Source of the DNA: JANYIP01 sp031394045
Lineage (GTDB): Bacteria > Actinomycetota > Actinomycetes > Prado026
Length of the DNA: 19,818 nucleotides
Direction of reading: 5' to 3'
NCBI GenBank assembly: GCA_031394045.1
Contig: JANMWN010000275.1
Location: 1 to 19,818 of the forward strand
Shown here: positions 14,101-19,818 of the stretch, piece after piece
Numbering within the stretch: the stretch's first letter is position 1
How the letters are laid out: each line of letters starts with the position of its first letter
Notes under the pieces: generated by a model
Told to the model about the DNA's origin: nothing
What the model saw: the letters and a program-made list of their open reading frames with translations, nothing else
The model's database searches: none
Translations under genes and position numbers: made by a program

Positions 14101-14139
14101 ACGAGGGCCCTCTCCCGAACATCGGGAAGGGGCCCTCGT
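14101..14139 (+). terminator. Strong hairpin, probable original glnA terminator
   Basis: Two 18-nt arms (starting ACGAGGGCCC, ending GGGCCCTCGT) pair with one mismatch and one G-U around an ACA loop. It begins 13 nt after the TGA of the displaced glnA end. This is where a terminator would sit if the element were absent. No U-tract follows, as is common in high-GC actinobacteria. Confidence 0.75.
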
Positions 14140-14247
14140 CGCGGTATCAGCGGGAGGGCTTGGGCCGTCCCGATGCGTGGCAGCCTGGCGTCGCGCGAAC
14201 GTGAGTACAGTCAAGTGCGCGCCCGAGCTGCGATGGAAGGAAGCACC

Positions 14248-14583
14248 ATGACGAACAAGCTGTCCCTGGACGCCGTCGCGCGCGAGCAGCTGAAGATCGC
14301 CGGCGCCGCGACCAGCGGGCGCAGCGCTGAGACCGTCTACGGCGGCCACGAGAGGGTCCTGCGTCAGACCCTGATAGCCCTCACCGCGGGCACGAAGATG
14401 GCCGAGCATGAGAACCCCGGCGAAGCCACGCTGCTCGTGGTCCTGGGACGTGTCCAGGTTTCCGCCGGTGACAACCACTGGGACGGCCGGCCCGGTGACC
14501 TGATCGTCATACCTCCAGCACGCCATGGCCTCGAGGCGCTGGAGGACTCCGCCGTACTCCTCACGGTAGCCAAGAACGGTTGA
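14248..14583 (+). CDS. Small cupin-domain protein
   Basis: The 111-residue product is a single-domain cupin. It shows the two-motif barrel: HENPGEATLLVVLGRVQVSAGD, then GRPGDLIVIPPARHGLEALEDSAVLLTVAK, with His in each motif and the Gly-Asp turn plus Pro of motif 2. The ligand or metal and any reaction are unknown. ATG 14248 follows GGAAGGAAG at ideal spacing, and a TACAGT hexamer at 14206-14211 is a possible -10, giving a ~30-nt leader. It is the first intact gene after the right end of the glnA element. Confidence 0.8.
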   Translation: MTNKLSLDAVAREQLKIAGAATSGRSAETVYGGHERVLRQTLIALTAGTKMAEHENPGEATLLVVLGRVQVSAGDNHWDGRPGDLIVIPPARHGLEALEDSAVLLTVAKNG

Positions 14584-14592
14584 CCCAGCCGG

Positions 14593-14697
14593 TCAGAGGC
14601 GCAGGTACACGAGGTGCAGCCCGACGAGTCCTTCGGTGGGGTGGTCGAATGCCTCGGGCACGGCTGCGACGACATTGAAGCCGAGTGACCTCCAGCT
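14593..14697 (-). pseudogene. GNAT acetyltransferase, C-terminal remnant
   Basis: The last ~35 codons before a stop at 14593 read WRSLGFNVVAAVPEAFDHP and then EGLVGLHLVYLRL. This is the classic end of a GNAT N-acetyltransferase (LGF...G.VP.AF.HP...G.V.L..MYR.L). Upstream of about 14697 the similarity stops abruptly, so the acetyl-CoA-binding core is lost. The break coincides with the start of the truncated DUF6518-like gene on the other strand. The end is convergent with the cupin gene. Confidence 0.65.
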
Positions 14698-15200
14698 GCT
14701 GACAGGAGCAGCCACCTCCCTGCTGCACGCGGTGCTCCCTAGCCCCTGGTCGGCACCTGCGAACGCCGCCAGCCCCGTGGCTCGCAGTGGCGTTCGTCGC
14801 GGGAGCCCTTGCATCCGCTCCTGGGGTCGCCGCAACAGCCGGGGCCGCGACCTGTGCCGGTGAGGTCGTCGGCTACTACCTGACTGCAGCGGCCAGGGGC
14901 CTGCCCTTCAGCGAGTCGACCGTTCTCTTCTGGATCGTCTGCGGACTCTCGGCCGGCCCCGTCCTGGCGGTGGCGGGTCATGGCTGGCGTGTCGGAAGCG
15001 CGCGTACGCGACTGGCGGCCGGGGGTGTGCTGGCGATGTGCTTCCTCCTGGAGGCGCTGAGGTACGCAGTCGTACTGCACTACGGGTCGACCGCCGCATT
15101 GTTCGCGGCCTTCGGGGTCATGGTGCTTGCCCCCAGCGCGGCGTTCTCATCGCGTACCACGTCCGTGGATATGGACAGCACCAGGGGCGATGCCCGATAG
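14696..15200 (+). pseudogene. DUF6518-like membrane protein, 5'-truncated and frameshifted
   Basis: Two frames together make a multi-helix membrane protein. The first gives LLTGAATSLLHAVLPSPWSA followed by PANAASP; the second continues PWLAVAFVAGALASAPGV, then VVGYYLTAAARG and further helices to a stop at 15200. The switch lies in the CCCC run at about 14773-14776 and is repaired by removing one C. No start codon precedes the first part within the homologous segment: similarity begins at the GNAT breakpoint near 14696. The PSPW-A-AN, GYYL and GP pattern suggests DUF6518, with modest certainty. A downstream GTG at 14787 could start a shorter protein. Confidence 0.5.
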
Positions 15201-15237
15201 CCCGGGACATCAACGCTCGAGGAAGGAGTCGCCCGCC

Positions 15238-15633
15238 ATGGCAGAGAGCGAGCTTTTCGAGAGGGGCCTCAAAGTCCGCCGAGAGGTGCTGGGTGCCGAG
15301 TTCGTCGACGCGAACCTGGCTGGCACCGACGACTTCATGATGGCGTTCCAGCGCGTCGTGACCGAGCTGGCGTGGGGGTACGCCTGGAGCAGGCCAGGCC
15401 TGGATCGCAAGACCCGGAGCATGCTGAATGTTGCGATCCTGACGGCGTTGGGGCGACCCGACGTGCTGGGCATCTACGTGAAGGGCGCGCTCGCCACTGG
15501 CGTTTCGGTCGACGAGATCAAGGAGATACTGATCCACGCCACCGTGTACTGCGGCACACCAGCCGGGCGTCAGGCGTTCGAGGCGGCGCACGAGGCTCTC
15601 CTGGCCGAGGGCGCGCTCCCTGACAGCAGCTAA
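15238..15633 (+). CDS. Carboxymuconolactone decarboxylase family protein (PcaC-like)
   Basis: The 131-residue, all-helical product fits the CMD family at normal length. It has an N-terminal MAESELFERGLKVRREVLG, the TELAWGYAWSRPGLDRKTRS block with candidate acid Glu44, and HATVYCGTPAGRQAFEAAHEA with His100 and Cys105. It is closest in pattern to 4-carboxymuconolactone decarboxylase (protocatechuate pathway). No other pca genes are in the window, so a different CMD activity is possible. ATG 15238 follows GGAAGGAG at 15221-15228. The gene is apparently monocistronic. Confidence 0.87.
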   Translation: MAESELFERGLKVRREVLGAEFVDANLAGTDDFMMAFQRVVTELAWGYAWSRPGLDRKTRSMLNVAILTALGRPDVLGIYVKGALATGVSVDEIKEILIHATVYCGTPAGRQAFEAAHEALLAEGALPDSS

Positions 15634-16044
15634 GCGCCGGGCCTACCAGCGGGAGAGGTCGGGGCATTGGTCCTGCGAGCGGCACGGACGATGTGACGCC
15701 ACCTGGCGACGCGGCTCGACGCCAGGGGACGACTCCCTCGATCTCGAGGGAGAAGCTGAGGAAGGTCCGGATGAGGACGATCAGTCCAAGGATCGCCACG
15801 TTCTCCAGTGTCGGTGCAACGGCGACGGTCCGGATCAGGTCTGCCGCCACGAGGATCTCCAGGCCGAGCAGGATCACCCCACCGAACGACTCACGAAGCG
15901 CCTGGTAGGCGAGTGTCCGTCACCGCTGCGACGGAGCGAGCGGACCGAGAGGACCACCGACACGAGCAGCCCGGCCAGCAGTACGACAGCACCGATCGCC
16001 TCGCACAGCTGCGCTGCCCGACCCATCACCTGGGTGAAGTGCAC
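15518..16044 (-). pseudogene. DUF1622 membrane protein, frameshifted
   Basis: From GTG 16044, 6 nt after TAGGGT, one frame gives AAQLCEAIGAVVLLAGLLVS, then VVLSVRSLRRSGDG, and hits a stop at 15874. The next frame continues AYQALRESFGGVILLGLEIL, then VAADLIRTVAVAPTLENVAI, then IVLIRTFLSFSLEIEG and PWRR. This is the DUF1622 pattern of three helices. The switch falls at about 15908-15922 and is repaired by one added base. Conserved sequence ends near 15716; the frame then runs on to 15518, over the end of the CMD gene, suggesting the original stop is also lost. GTG 15877 could start an N-truncated product. Confidence 0.62.
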
Positions 16045-16050
16045 ACGGTG

Positions 16051-16056
16051 ACCCTA
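16051..16056 (-). promoter_or_regulatory. -10 element TAGGGT for the DUF1622 gene
   Basis: TAGGGT on the minus strand is followed by 6 nt and the GTG at 16044, matching the leaderless spacing of other genes here. It supports the N-terminal frame of the broken gene as the original one. Confidence 0.38.
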
Positions 16057-16084
16057 GTCCCGGGCCAGCGGCTTGCCACCTTCG

Positions 16085-16468
16085 TCAGCCGAACGTGTGG
16101 TGGACGGCCTCGACGTTGTTGCCGTCGAGATCGCGCAGGAACAATCCGTAGTACCCCGGGTGGTAGTCCGGCCAGACGCGCGGCGGATGCAGCACCTCGG
16201 CTCCGAGCGCCACCGCTTCCTGGTGGACCTGGCCCACGGCGTCCCGCGAGGGTGCGGTCAGGGCCAGGTGCTCGGGCCGATGCCCGTCGTCGACCGCCGG
16301 GCCGAGCCACAGGTGCGGGAACCCGTCGGGTCCCGAGAGTCCGACCACCGGCCCCACGGGTCGCGGTACCCGCATCGCCTCTCGCACTCCCAGCGCCGCG
16401 AAGACTCGGACGTAGAACGCGGCGGCCGCATCGACGTCCGTGACCTGGAGCGCGAGGTGATCGAGCAG
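16085..16468 (-). CDS. VOC (glyoxalase/bleomycin resistance) superfamily protein, apparent CTG start
   Basis: The 127-residue product shows both beta-alpha-beta-beta-beta halves of a VOC fold. They begin LDHLALQVTDVDAAAAFYV with candidate metal ligand His4, then PEHLALTAPSRDAV, and end FLRDLDGNNVEAVHHTF with candidate ligand Glu120. The expected MLDHLAL N-terminus is encoded CTG-CTC-GAT-CAC. An in-frame TAG lies four codons upstream, and the next internal GTG (16387) would remove the first strand and His4. TAGGCT sits 6 nt before the CTG, as for other leaderless genes here. CTG initiation is therefore the best reading; a lost ATG is the alternative. Substrate unknown. Confidence 0.75.
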   Translation of the reverse strand: MLDHLALQVTDVDAAAAFYVRVFAALGVREAMRVPRPVGPVVGLSGPDGFPHLWLGPAVDDGHRPEHLALTAPSRDAVGQVHQEAVALGAEVLHPPRVWPDYHPGYYGLFLRDLDGNNVEAVHHTFG

Positions 16469-16490
16469 CGGCCCAGCCTAATTGGGCCGC
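16468..16490. promoter_or_regulatory. Inverted repeat over the VOC gene promoter and start
   Basis: GCGGCCCA (16468-16475) and TGGGCCGC (16483-16490) are perfect 8-bp arms around 7 bp. They enclose the minus-strand -10 TAGGCT (16475-16480) and reach the CTG start at 16468. An operator for the VOC gene is plausible; the GC-rich arms could also form a hairpin. Confidence 0.45.
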
Positions 16491-16541
16491 CAGGGCGGGT
16501 TCCGAGCGCAGGATCAGCTCCGCAAGCTGTAGTCTCGGCTT

Positions 16542-16581
16542 CTAACATAAGCGTAAGAGCCTTGACTTATGTTAGGCTCTT
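16542..16581 (+). promoter_or_regulatory. Fic gene promoter region with two interlocked inverted repeats
   Basis: CTAACATAAG (16542-16551) and CTTATGTTAG (16566-16575) are perfect 10-bp arms with a 14-bp spacer. AAGAGCC (16555-16561) and GGCTCTT (16575-16581) are perfect 7-bp arms with a 13-bp spacer, interlocked with the first pair. TTATGTT/TAGGCT hexamers within could act as -10. The stretch is AT-rich against its surroundings. Binding by a dimeric repressor is inferred. Confidence 0.65.
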
Positions 16582-16605
16582 CCAAGATAAGGGAAGGAGT
16601 CTGAG

Positions 16606-17829
16606 ATGCCGAAGCCGCGAGCGCCTGCGCCAACAGCAGCGTGGGCAGTCACTCGGGAGACGCTGCCGTGGGAAAGTCGCCACACCACGCAGGCACTCTC
16701 CCGGGCTCAACGGGCGGCGATCAGACCCACCTATGACGCCGCGATACCAGCGGTGATCGCCAACCTCGATGCCACCATCGCGCCGGCAGTACTGGCCGAA
16801 GTCGACGACGCCCGGGCCGAGATCGCGCGCTTCGACGCTGAACTTTCGACGATGCTTCCGGGCTCCGAGATCGCTCCCCTTTCCGCGGTGCTCGTGCGCA
16901 CCGAGTCCGCATCGTCCTCGCAGATCGAGAACATCACGGCAGGCGCAAGGGCACTCGCGCTCGCGGAGGTCGGCGTGGTCCGCTTCGGAAGCAACGCCGG
17001 CCTCGTCGCGGCCAACGTCGACGCCATGAACCGCGCCCTCGAGCTCTCCGACGCGGTGGCCCCGAAGGGCATCTTGGCGATCCACGAAGCGCTGATGCGG
17101 GGCCAGGCCCAGGCGAATCCCGGTCACTTTCGCACCGAGCAGGTGTGGATCGGCGGCGGTAGCTCGTCACCTCATGCGGAAGACTTCGTCCCGCCGCACC
17201 ATTCCCGAGTCGGCGCGGCAATCGACGACCTCTGCGCGTTCATCCAGCGCACCGACATTCCACTGCTGGCCCAGGCGGCCATCGCGCACGCGCAGTTCGA
17301 GACGATCCACCCGTTCAACGACGGCAACGGCCGAACCGGTCGCGCCCTCGTCCACACCATGCTCAAGCAGGGTGGCGCGACCACGCGTACAACTGTTCCT
17401 GTCTCTGCTGGTCTGCTCGCCGACACCGACTCCTACTTCGCGGCATTGACCGCCTACCGCAACGGCGATCCCAGCCGGATCGTCGAACGTTTCACGCACG
17501 CCACCTTCGCAGCGGCGACCAACGGACGTGCGCTGGCCGCCGACCTCGTGCAGGTGTACGCGACATGGGCGGGCACGGTGAGAGTCCGCAAGTCCGCTGC
17601 CGTGTGGACCGTCCTGCCCCTTCTGCTCAGCCACCCCGCCATCACCTCGTCCATGGTTCAGGAGGCGACAGGTCTGTCTCAACCGGCCGCCGACAGCCTC
17701 ATCCAGCAGCTTCGCGACGCCGGCATCCTCACCAAGGCCAGCGGCCGCCAGCGGTACGTCGTCTGGGTTGCTCCAGCTGTGCTCAAGGCACTCGACGACT
17801 TCGCTGCGCGCGCCCGACGACGTCACTAA
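16606..17829 (+). CDS. Fic-domain protein, class II self-inhibited, with C-terminal winged helix
   Basis: The 407-residue product carries the Fic motif HPFNDGNGRTGR (235-246), whose His and Asp/Asn residues catalyse nucleotide transfer (usually AMP) to protein hydroxyls. An N-terminal SSQIEN (104-109) fits the inhibitory (S/T)xxxE(G/N) helix with Glu108, which makes this a class II Fic protein that blocks its own ATP site. The beta-flap VWIGGGSSSPHAEDFVPPH (180-198) positions targets. Residues ~340-400 look like a winged helix (SMVQEATGLSQPAADSLIQQ), so it may bind DNA and regulate itself. The target protein is unknown. ATG 16606 follows AAGGAG at good spacing. It is a single gene with its own AT-rich promoter and no separate antitoxin gene beside it. 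Confidence 0.92.
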   Translation: MPKPRAPAPTAAWAVTRETLPWESRHTTQALSRAQRAAIRPTYDAAIPAVIANLDATIAPAVLAEVDDARAEIARFDAELSTMLPGSEIAPLSAVLVRTESASSSQIENITAGARALALAEVGVVRFGSNAGLVAANVDAMNRALELSDAVAPKGILAIHEALMRGQAQANPGHFRTEQVWIGGGSSSPHAEDFVPPHHSRVGAAIDDLCAFIQRTDIPLLAQAAIAHAQFETIHPFNDGNGRTGRALVHTMLKQGGATTRTTVPVSAGLLADTDSYFAALTAYRNGDPSRIVERFTHATFAAATNGRALAADLVQVYATWAGTVRVRKSAAVWTVLPLLLSHPAITSSMVQEATGLSQPAADSLIQQLRDAGILTKASGRQRYVVWVAPAVLKALDDFAARARRRH

Positions 17830-17869
17830 CCCGAACACGAACACCCACAGAACGCCGCTCCGCCTTGGC

Positions 17870-18703
17870 TCAGGCGTCGCGGCGTACGAGCAGCACCGCG
17901 CCGATGATGAGCGACAGGACGGCGTACCCGGCGAAGACCGAGAGCCCCGTCCACGGCGCGAGGGTGATGGCGTCCGCGTGCGACTGGAAGATCGCCTGAC
18001 CGGCCTGGCCGGGCAGGAGCTTCACGACGTGCTCCTGCCAGCTGCGCGGAAGGAAGTTCGCCAGAATCGGCAGCACGAACAGCAGGGCCAGCACGGTGCT
18101 GATGCCGGCGGCGCTGTGCCGCAGGATGGTGCCGATCCCGAGCCCGAGCAGCCCGACGATGACCAGGTACAGCGCACCGCCGATGACCATCCGGAGCGAG
18201 TTCCCCTCCCCCAGCGTCACGCCGAGGTCGTGCGTGTTGAGCACCGACTGGACGACGAAGAACGCCGTGAAGGTGAGCACGAACGACACGACCGCGACTA
18301 CGACCGCGAAGGTGAGCAGCTTGGCGAGCAGCATGAGCAGCCGTTGCGGTGTCGCAGTCAGGCTCGCGCGGATCGTCCCCGTGGAGTACTCGGCACTGAT
18401 GACCAGCACACCGAGCGCCCCGATGATCAGCTGGCCGAGGAAGACCCCGAACAGGCTGAAACCCGCCGCGTCGAAGTCCGGGCCGAGCTCCGACTTCGGC
18501 TGGTTGATGATGGCGAACGAGATCAGCAGCGGCAGCCCGACGCAGACGACCAACGCCCCGAGCAGGGTCCACACGGTCGAGCGGACGGTACGCAGCTTGG
18601 TCCATTCCGCACGCAGGACGCGCGGCAGCTGGACCCCGAGCCCGACCGGGCGCCGGGGGGCGGCAGCGGGCCGGCCGGCGGGCGTGGTGGCCACGGTGGT
18701 CAT
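17870..18703 (-). CDS. ABC-2 type transporter permease
   Basis: The 277-residue product has a Pro/Ala-rich N-terminus and the LRAEWTKLRTVRSTVWTLL entry segment typical of actinobacterial ABC-2 permeases. About six membrane helices follow, including TWTLLGALVVCVGLPLLISF-like, FGVFLGQLIIGALGVLVISA and the C-terminal GLSVFAGYAVLSLIIGAVLL. The tail VRRDA is the usual end. It starts one nucleotide after the stop of the ATPase gene, so the two are co-expressed. Cargo is unknown; drug, peptide or lipid export are all possible. It converges on the Fic gene with a 40-nt gap. Confidence 0.9.
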   Translation of the reverse strand: MTTVATTPAGRPAAAPRRPVGLGVQLPRVLRAEWTKLRTVRSTVWTLLGALVVCVGLPLLISFAIINQPKSELGPDFDAAGFSLFGVFLGQLIIGALGVLVISAEYSTGTIRASLTATPQRLLMLLAKLLTFAVVVAVVSFVLTFTAFFVVQSVLNTHDLGVTLGEGNSLRMVIGGALYLVIVGLLGLGIGTILRHSAAGISTVLALLFVLPILANFLPRSWQEHVVKLLPGQAGQAIFQSHADAITLAPWTGLSVFAGYAVLSLIIGAVLLVRRDA

Positions 18704-18704
18704 G

Positions 18705-19649
18705 TCAGGCTCCTTCGTACGACGGAACGCCGTCGATGATCGCGGGCTGGTCGGCGTGGTACTCGACGCTGTCGCGCGTCAGCTCCATGAACGCCTCTTC
18801 GAGCGAGGCCCGCTGAGGGGTGAGCTCGTGCAGGACGGTTCCGGTGTCGGCCGCGGTCTGGCCGATCTCGGCGGCCTCCAGGCCGACGACGTGCAAGGCG
18901 CCGTCGTCCGACCGGGTGACGGTCCCGCCGCGACGCGTCAGGGCTTCGGTCAGCGAAACGTCGTCCGGCGTACGGACGACGACGGCCCGGCCGCTCGCCT
19001 GCGCCACGAACTCGGCCACCGTCGTGTCGGCGATCAGCCGGCCGCGACCGATGACGACCAGGTGGTCGGCGGTCAGGGCCATCTCGGCCATCAGGTGGCT
19101 GGACACGAGGATCGCCCGGCCCTCGCCTGCGAGTGCCTTGAGCAGGTTGCGGACCCAGATGATGCCCTCGGGGTCGAGGCCGTTGACCGGCTCGTCGAGG
19201 AGCAGCACGGCCGGGTCGCCGAGCATCGCGGAGGCGATCCCCAGCCGCTGGCCCATGCCGAGCGAGAACGTCTTGGTGCGCTTCTTGGCGACCGACTCAA
19301 GACCGACCAGTGCCAGGACCTCGTCCACCCGCTTGCGGCTGATCCCGTTGCTCTGCGCGAGGAACAGCAGGTGGTTGTACGCGCTGCGCCCGGGGTGCAC
19401 GGCCTTGGCCTCGAGCAGCGCGCCCACGTGCGTGAGCGGTGCCCGGTCGTACGAGTAGCGGTGGCCGTCGATCGTGACGGTGCCGCCGGTCTGCCGGTCG
19501 AGCCCGATGATGGCGCGCATCGTCGTCGACTTGCCAGCACCGTTCGGGCCGAGGAACCCGGTGACGTGACCGGGCTCCACCGTGAAGGACAGGTCGTCCA
19601 CCGCGAGCACGTCCCCGTACCGCTTGCTCAGGCCTTTGACCTCGATCAT
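18705..19649 (-). CDS. ABC transporter ATP-binding protein (DrrA/CcmA-type)
   Basis: The 314-residue product has all ATPase motifs: Walker A GPNGAGKST (34-42), signature LGMGQ (130-134) replacing LSGGQ, Walker B VLLLDEP with Glu153, D-loop NGLDPEG and the H-loop in SSHLMAEM. The ~100-residue C-terminal extension ending in a LEEAFMELT helix is typical of the DrrA-like exporter subfamily. It energises the permease that follows. ATG 19649 lacks a strong Shine-Dalgarno or a -10 hexamer at leaderless spacing, so a leader of about 70 nt is likely. The promoter region holds phased TCAGGG repeats. Confidence 0.93.
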   Translation of the reverse strand: MIEVKGLSKRYGDVLAVDDLSFTVEPGHVTGFLGPNGAGKSTTMRAIIGLDRQTGGTVTIDGHRYSYDRAPLTHVGALLEAKAVHPGRSAYNHLLFLAQSNGISRKRVDEVLALVGLESVAKKRTKTFSLGMGQRLGIASAMLGDPAVLLLDEPVNGLDPEGIIWVRNLLKALAGEGRAILVSSHLMAEMALTADHLVVIGRGRLIADTTVAEFVAQASGRAVVVRTPDDVSLTEALTRRGGTVTRSDDGALHVVGLEAAEIGQTAADTGTVLHELTPQRASLEEAFMELTRDSVEYHADQPAIIDGVPSYEGA

Positions 19650-19721
19650 CAGACTCGCTCTCGATTCGTCGTCGTCGCTGCGTGCGTGTATCCCACCACC
19701 CTGCCCTTCCGTGGGCGTCGG

Positions 19722-19727
19722 ACGATA
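19722..19727 (-). promoter_or_regulatory. Candidate -10 element TATCGT for the ABC operon
   Basis: TATCGT on the minus strand lies 72 nt upstream of the ATPase start. The nearest TCAGGG repeat (19737-19742) is 9 nt upstream of it, so the repeats overlap the -35 region. Confidence 0.3.
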
Positions 19728-19736
19728 GGGGGATCG

Positions 19737-19764
19737 CCCTGACCCGACCCTGACCGGACCCTGA
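19737..19764 (-). promoter_or_regulatory. Three TCAGGG direct repeats at 11-bp period upstream of the ABC operon
   Basis: On the minus strand TCAGGG occurs at 19764-19759, 19753-19748 and 19742-19737, the first two as TCAGGGT. The 11-bp phase puts all copies on one face of the helix, as in sites for OmpR/PhoB-family response regulators. They sit at and above the -35 region of the ABC exporter genes. The regulator is not in the window; the remaining ~50 nt to the edge show no gene. Confidence 0.55.
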
Positions 19765-19818
19765 GTGAGCGCCGGCTGCGGCTGCTGGGAGCTAGGGGGC
19801 GGGGCCGGTTCGGGTGAA

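Overview
The window is high-GC DNA with the layout of a free-living actinobacterium. The order lipB, lipA, DUF4191, RDD, glnA matches the conserved mycobacterial/actinobacterial neighbourhood (Rv2217 to Rv2220 in M. tuberculosis), here with a DUF1877 gene and a plsC-like gene inserted. A Nocardioides/Propionibacteriales-type host is plausible, but the sequence alone does not settle genus. Coding is dense and GC-rich with many GTG starts. Many genes have a TANNNT hexamer 6-8 nt before the start codon and no Shine-Dalgarno, as expected for leaderless mRNAs.

Region 1 (1-6.4 kb) holds a degenerate protein-kinase-like gene running off the left edge. Divergent from it is an FAD amine-oxidase-type oxidoreductase translationally coupled to a GH26-like lipoprotein. 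Convergent to these is a two-gene unit with GTGA overlap: a large MMPL exporter followed by a Gfo/Idh/MocA dehydrogenase. A 13-bp tandem repeat separates the MMPL promoter from the lipB promoter.

Region 2 (6.5-12.2 kb) is core metabolism. LipB and LipA make lipoyl cofactor, a PlsC-like acyltransferase follows, then DUF4191 and RDD membrane proteins, and glnA (type I glutamine synthetase). glnA is preceded by a near-consensus four-part GlnR box, so it is probably under nitrogen control.

Region 3 (12.19-14.09 kb) is a small decayed integrative element sitting exactly in the 3' end of glnA. The last 27 bp of the glnA coding end (12188-12214) recur with 2 mismatches at 14059-14085. An 18-bp-arm hairpin that looks like the original glnA terminator follows the second copy, about 1.9 kb from the gene. 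Between the repeats lie the C-terminal end of a tyrosine integrase reading toward the left repeat, a small membrane ORF, a Pro/Lys-rich lipoprotein and a frameshifted small gene. The last two each end in a near-identical hairpin.

Region 4 (14.1-16.5 kb) is a patchwork of small genes and scars: a cupin, the last ~35 codons of a GNAT acetyltransferase fused back-to-back to a truncated and frameshifted DUF6518-like gene, a carboxymuconolactone-decarboxylase-family gene, a frameshifted DUF1622 gene and a VOC protein that appears to start at CTG.

Region 5 (16.5-19.8 kb) carries a self-inhibited class II Fic protein whose AT-rich promoter has interlocked inverted repeats. Convergent to it is an ABC-2 exporter pair (ATPase then permease) whose upstream region has three 11-bp-phased TCAGGG repeats. 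The best candidate for something undescribed is the glnA-targeted element together with its displaced terminator.
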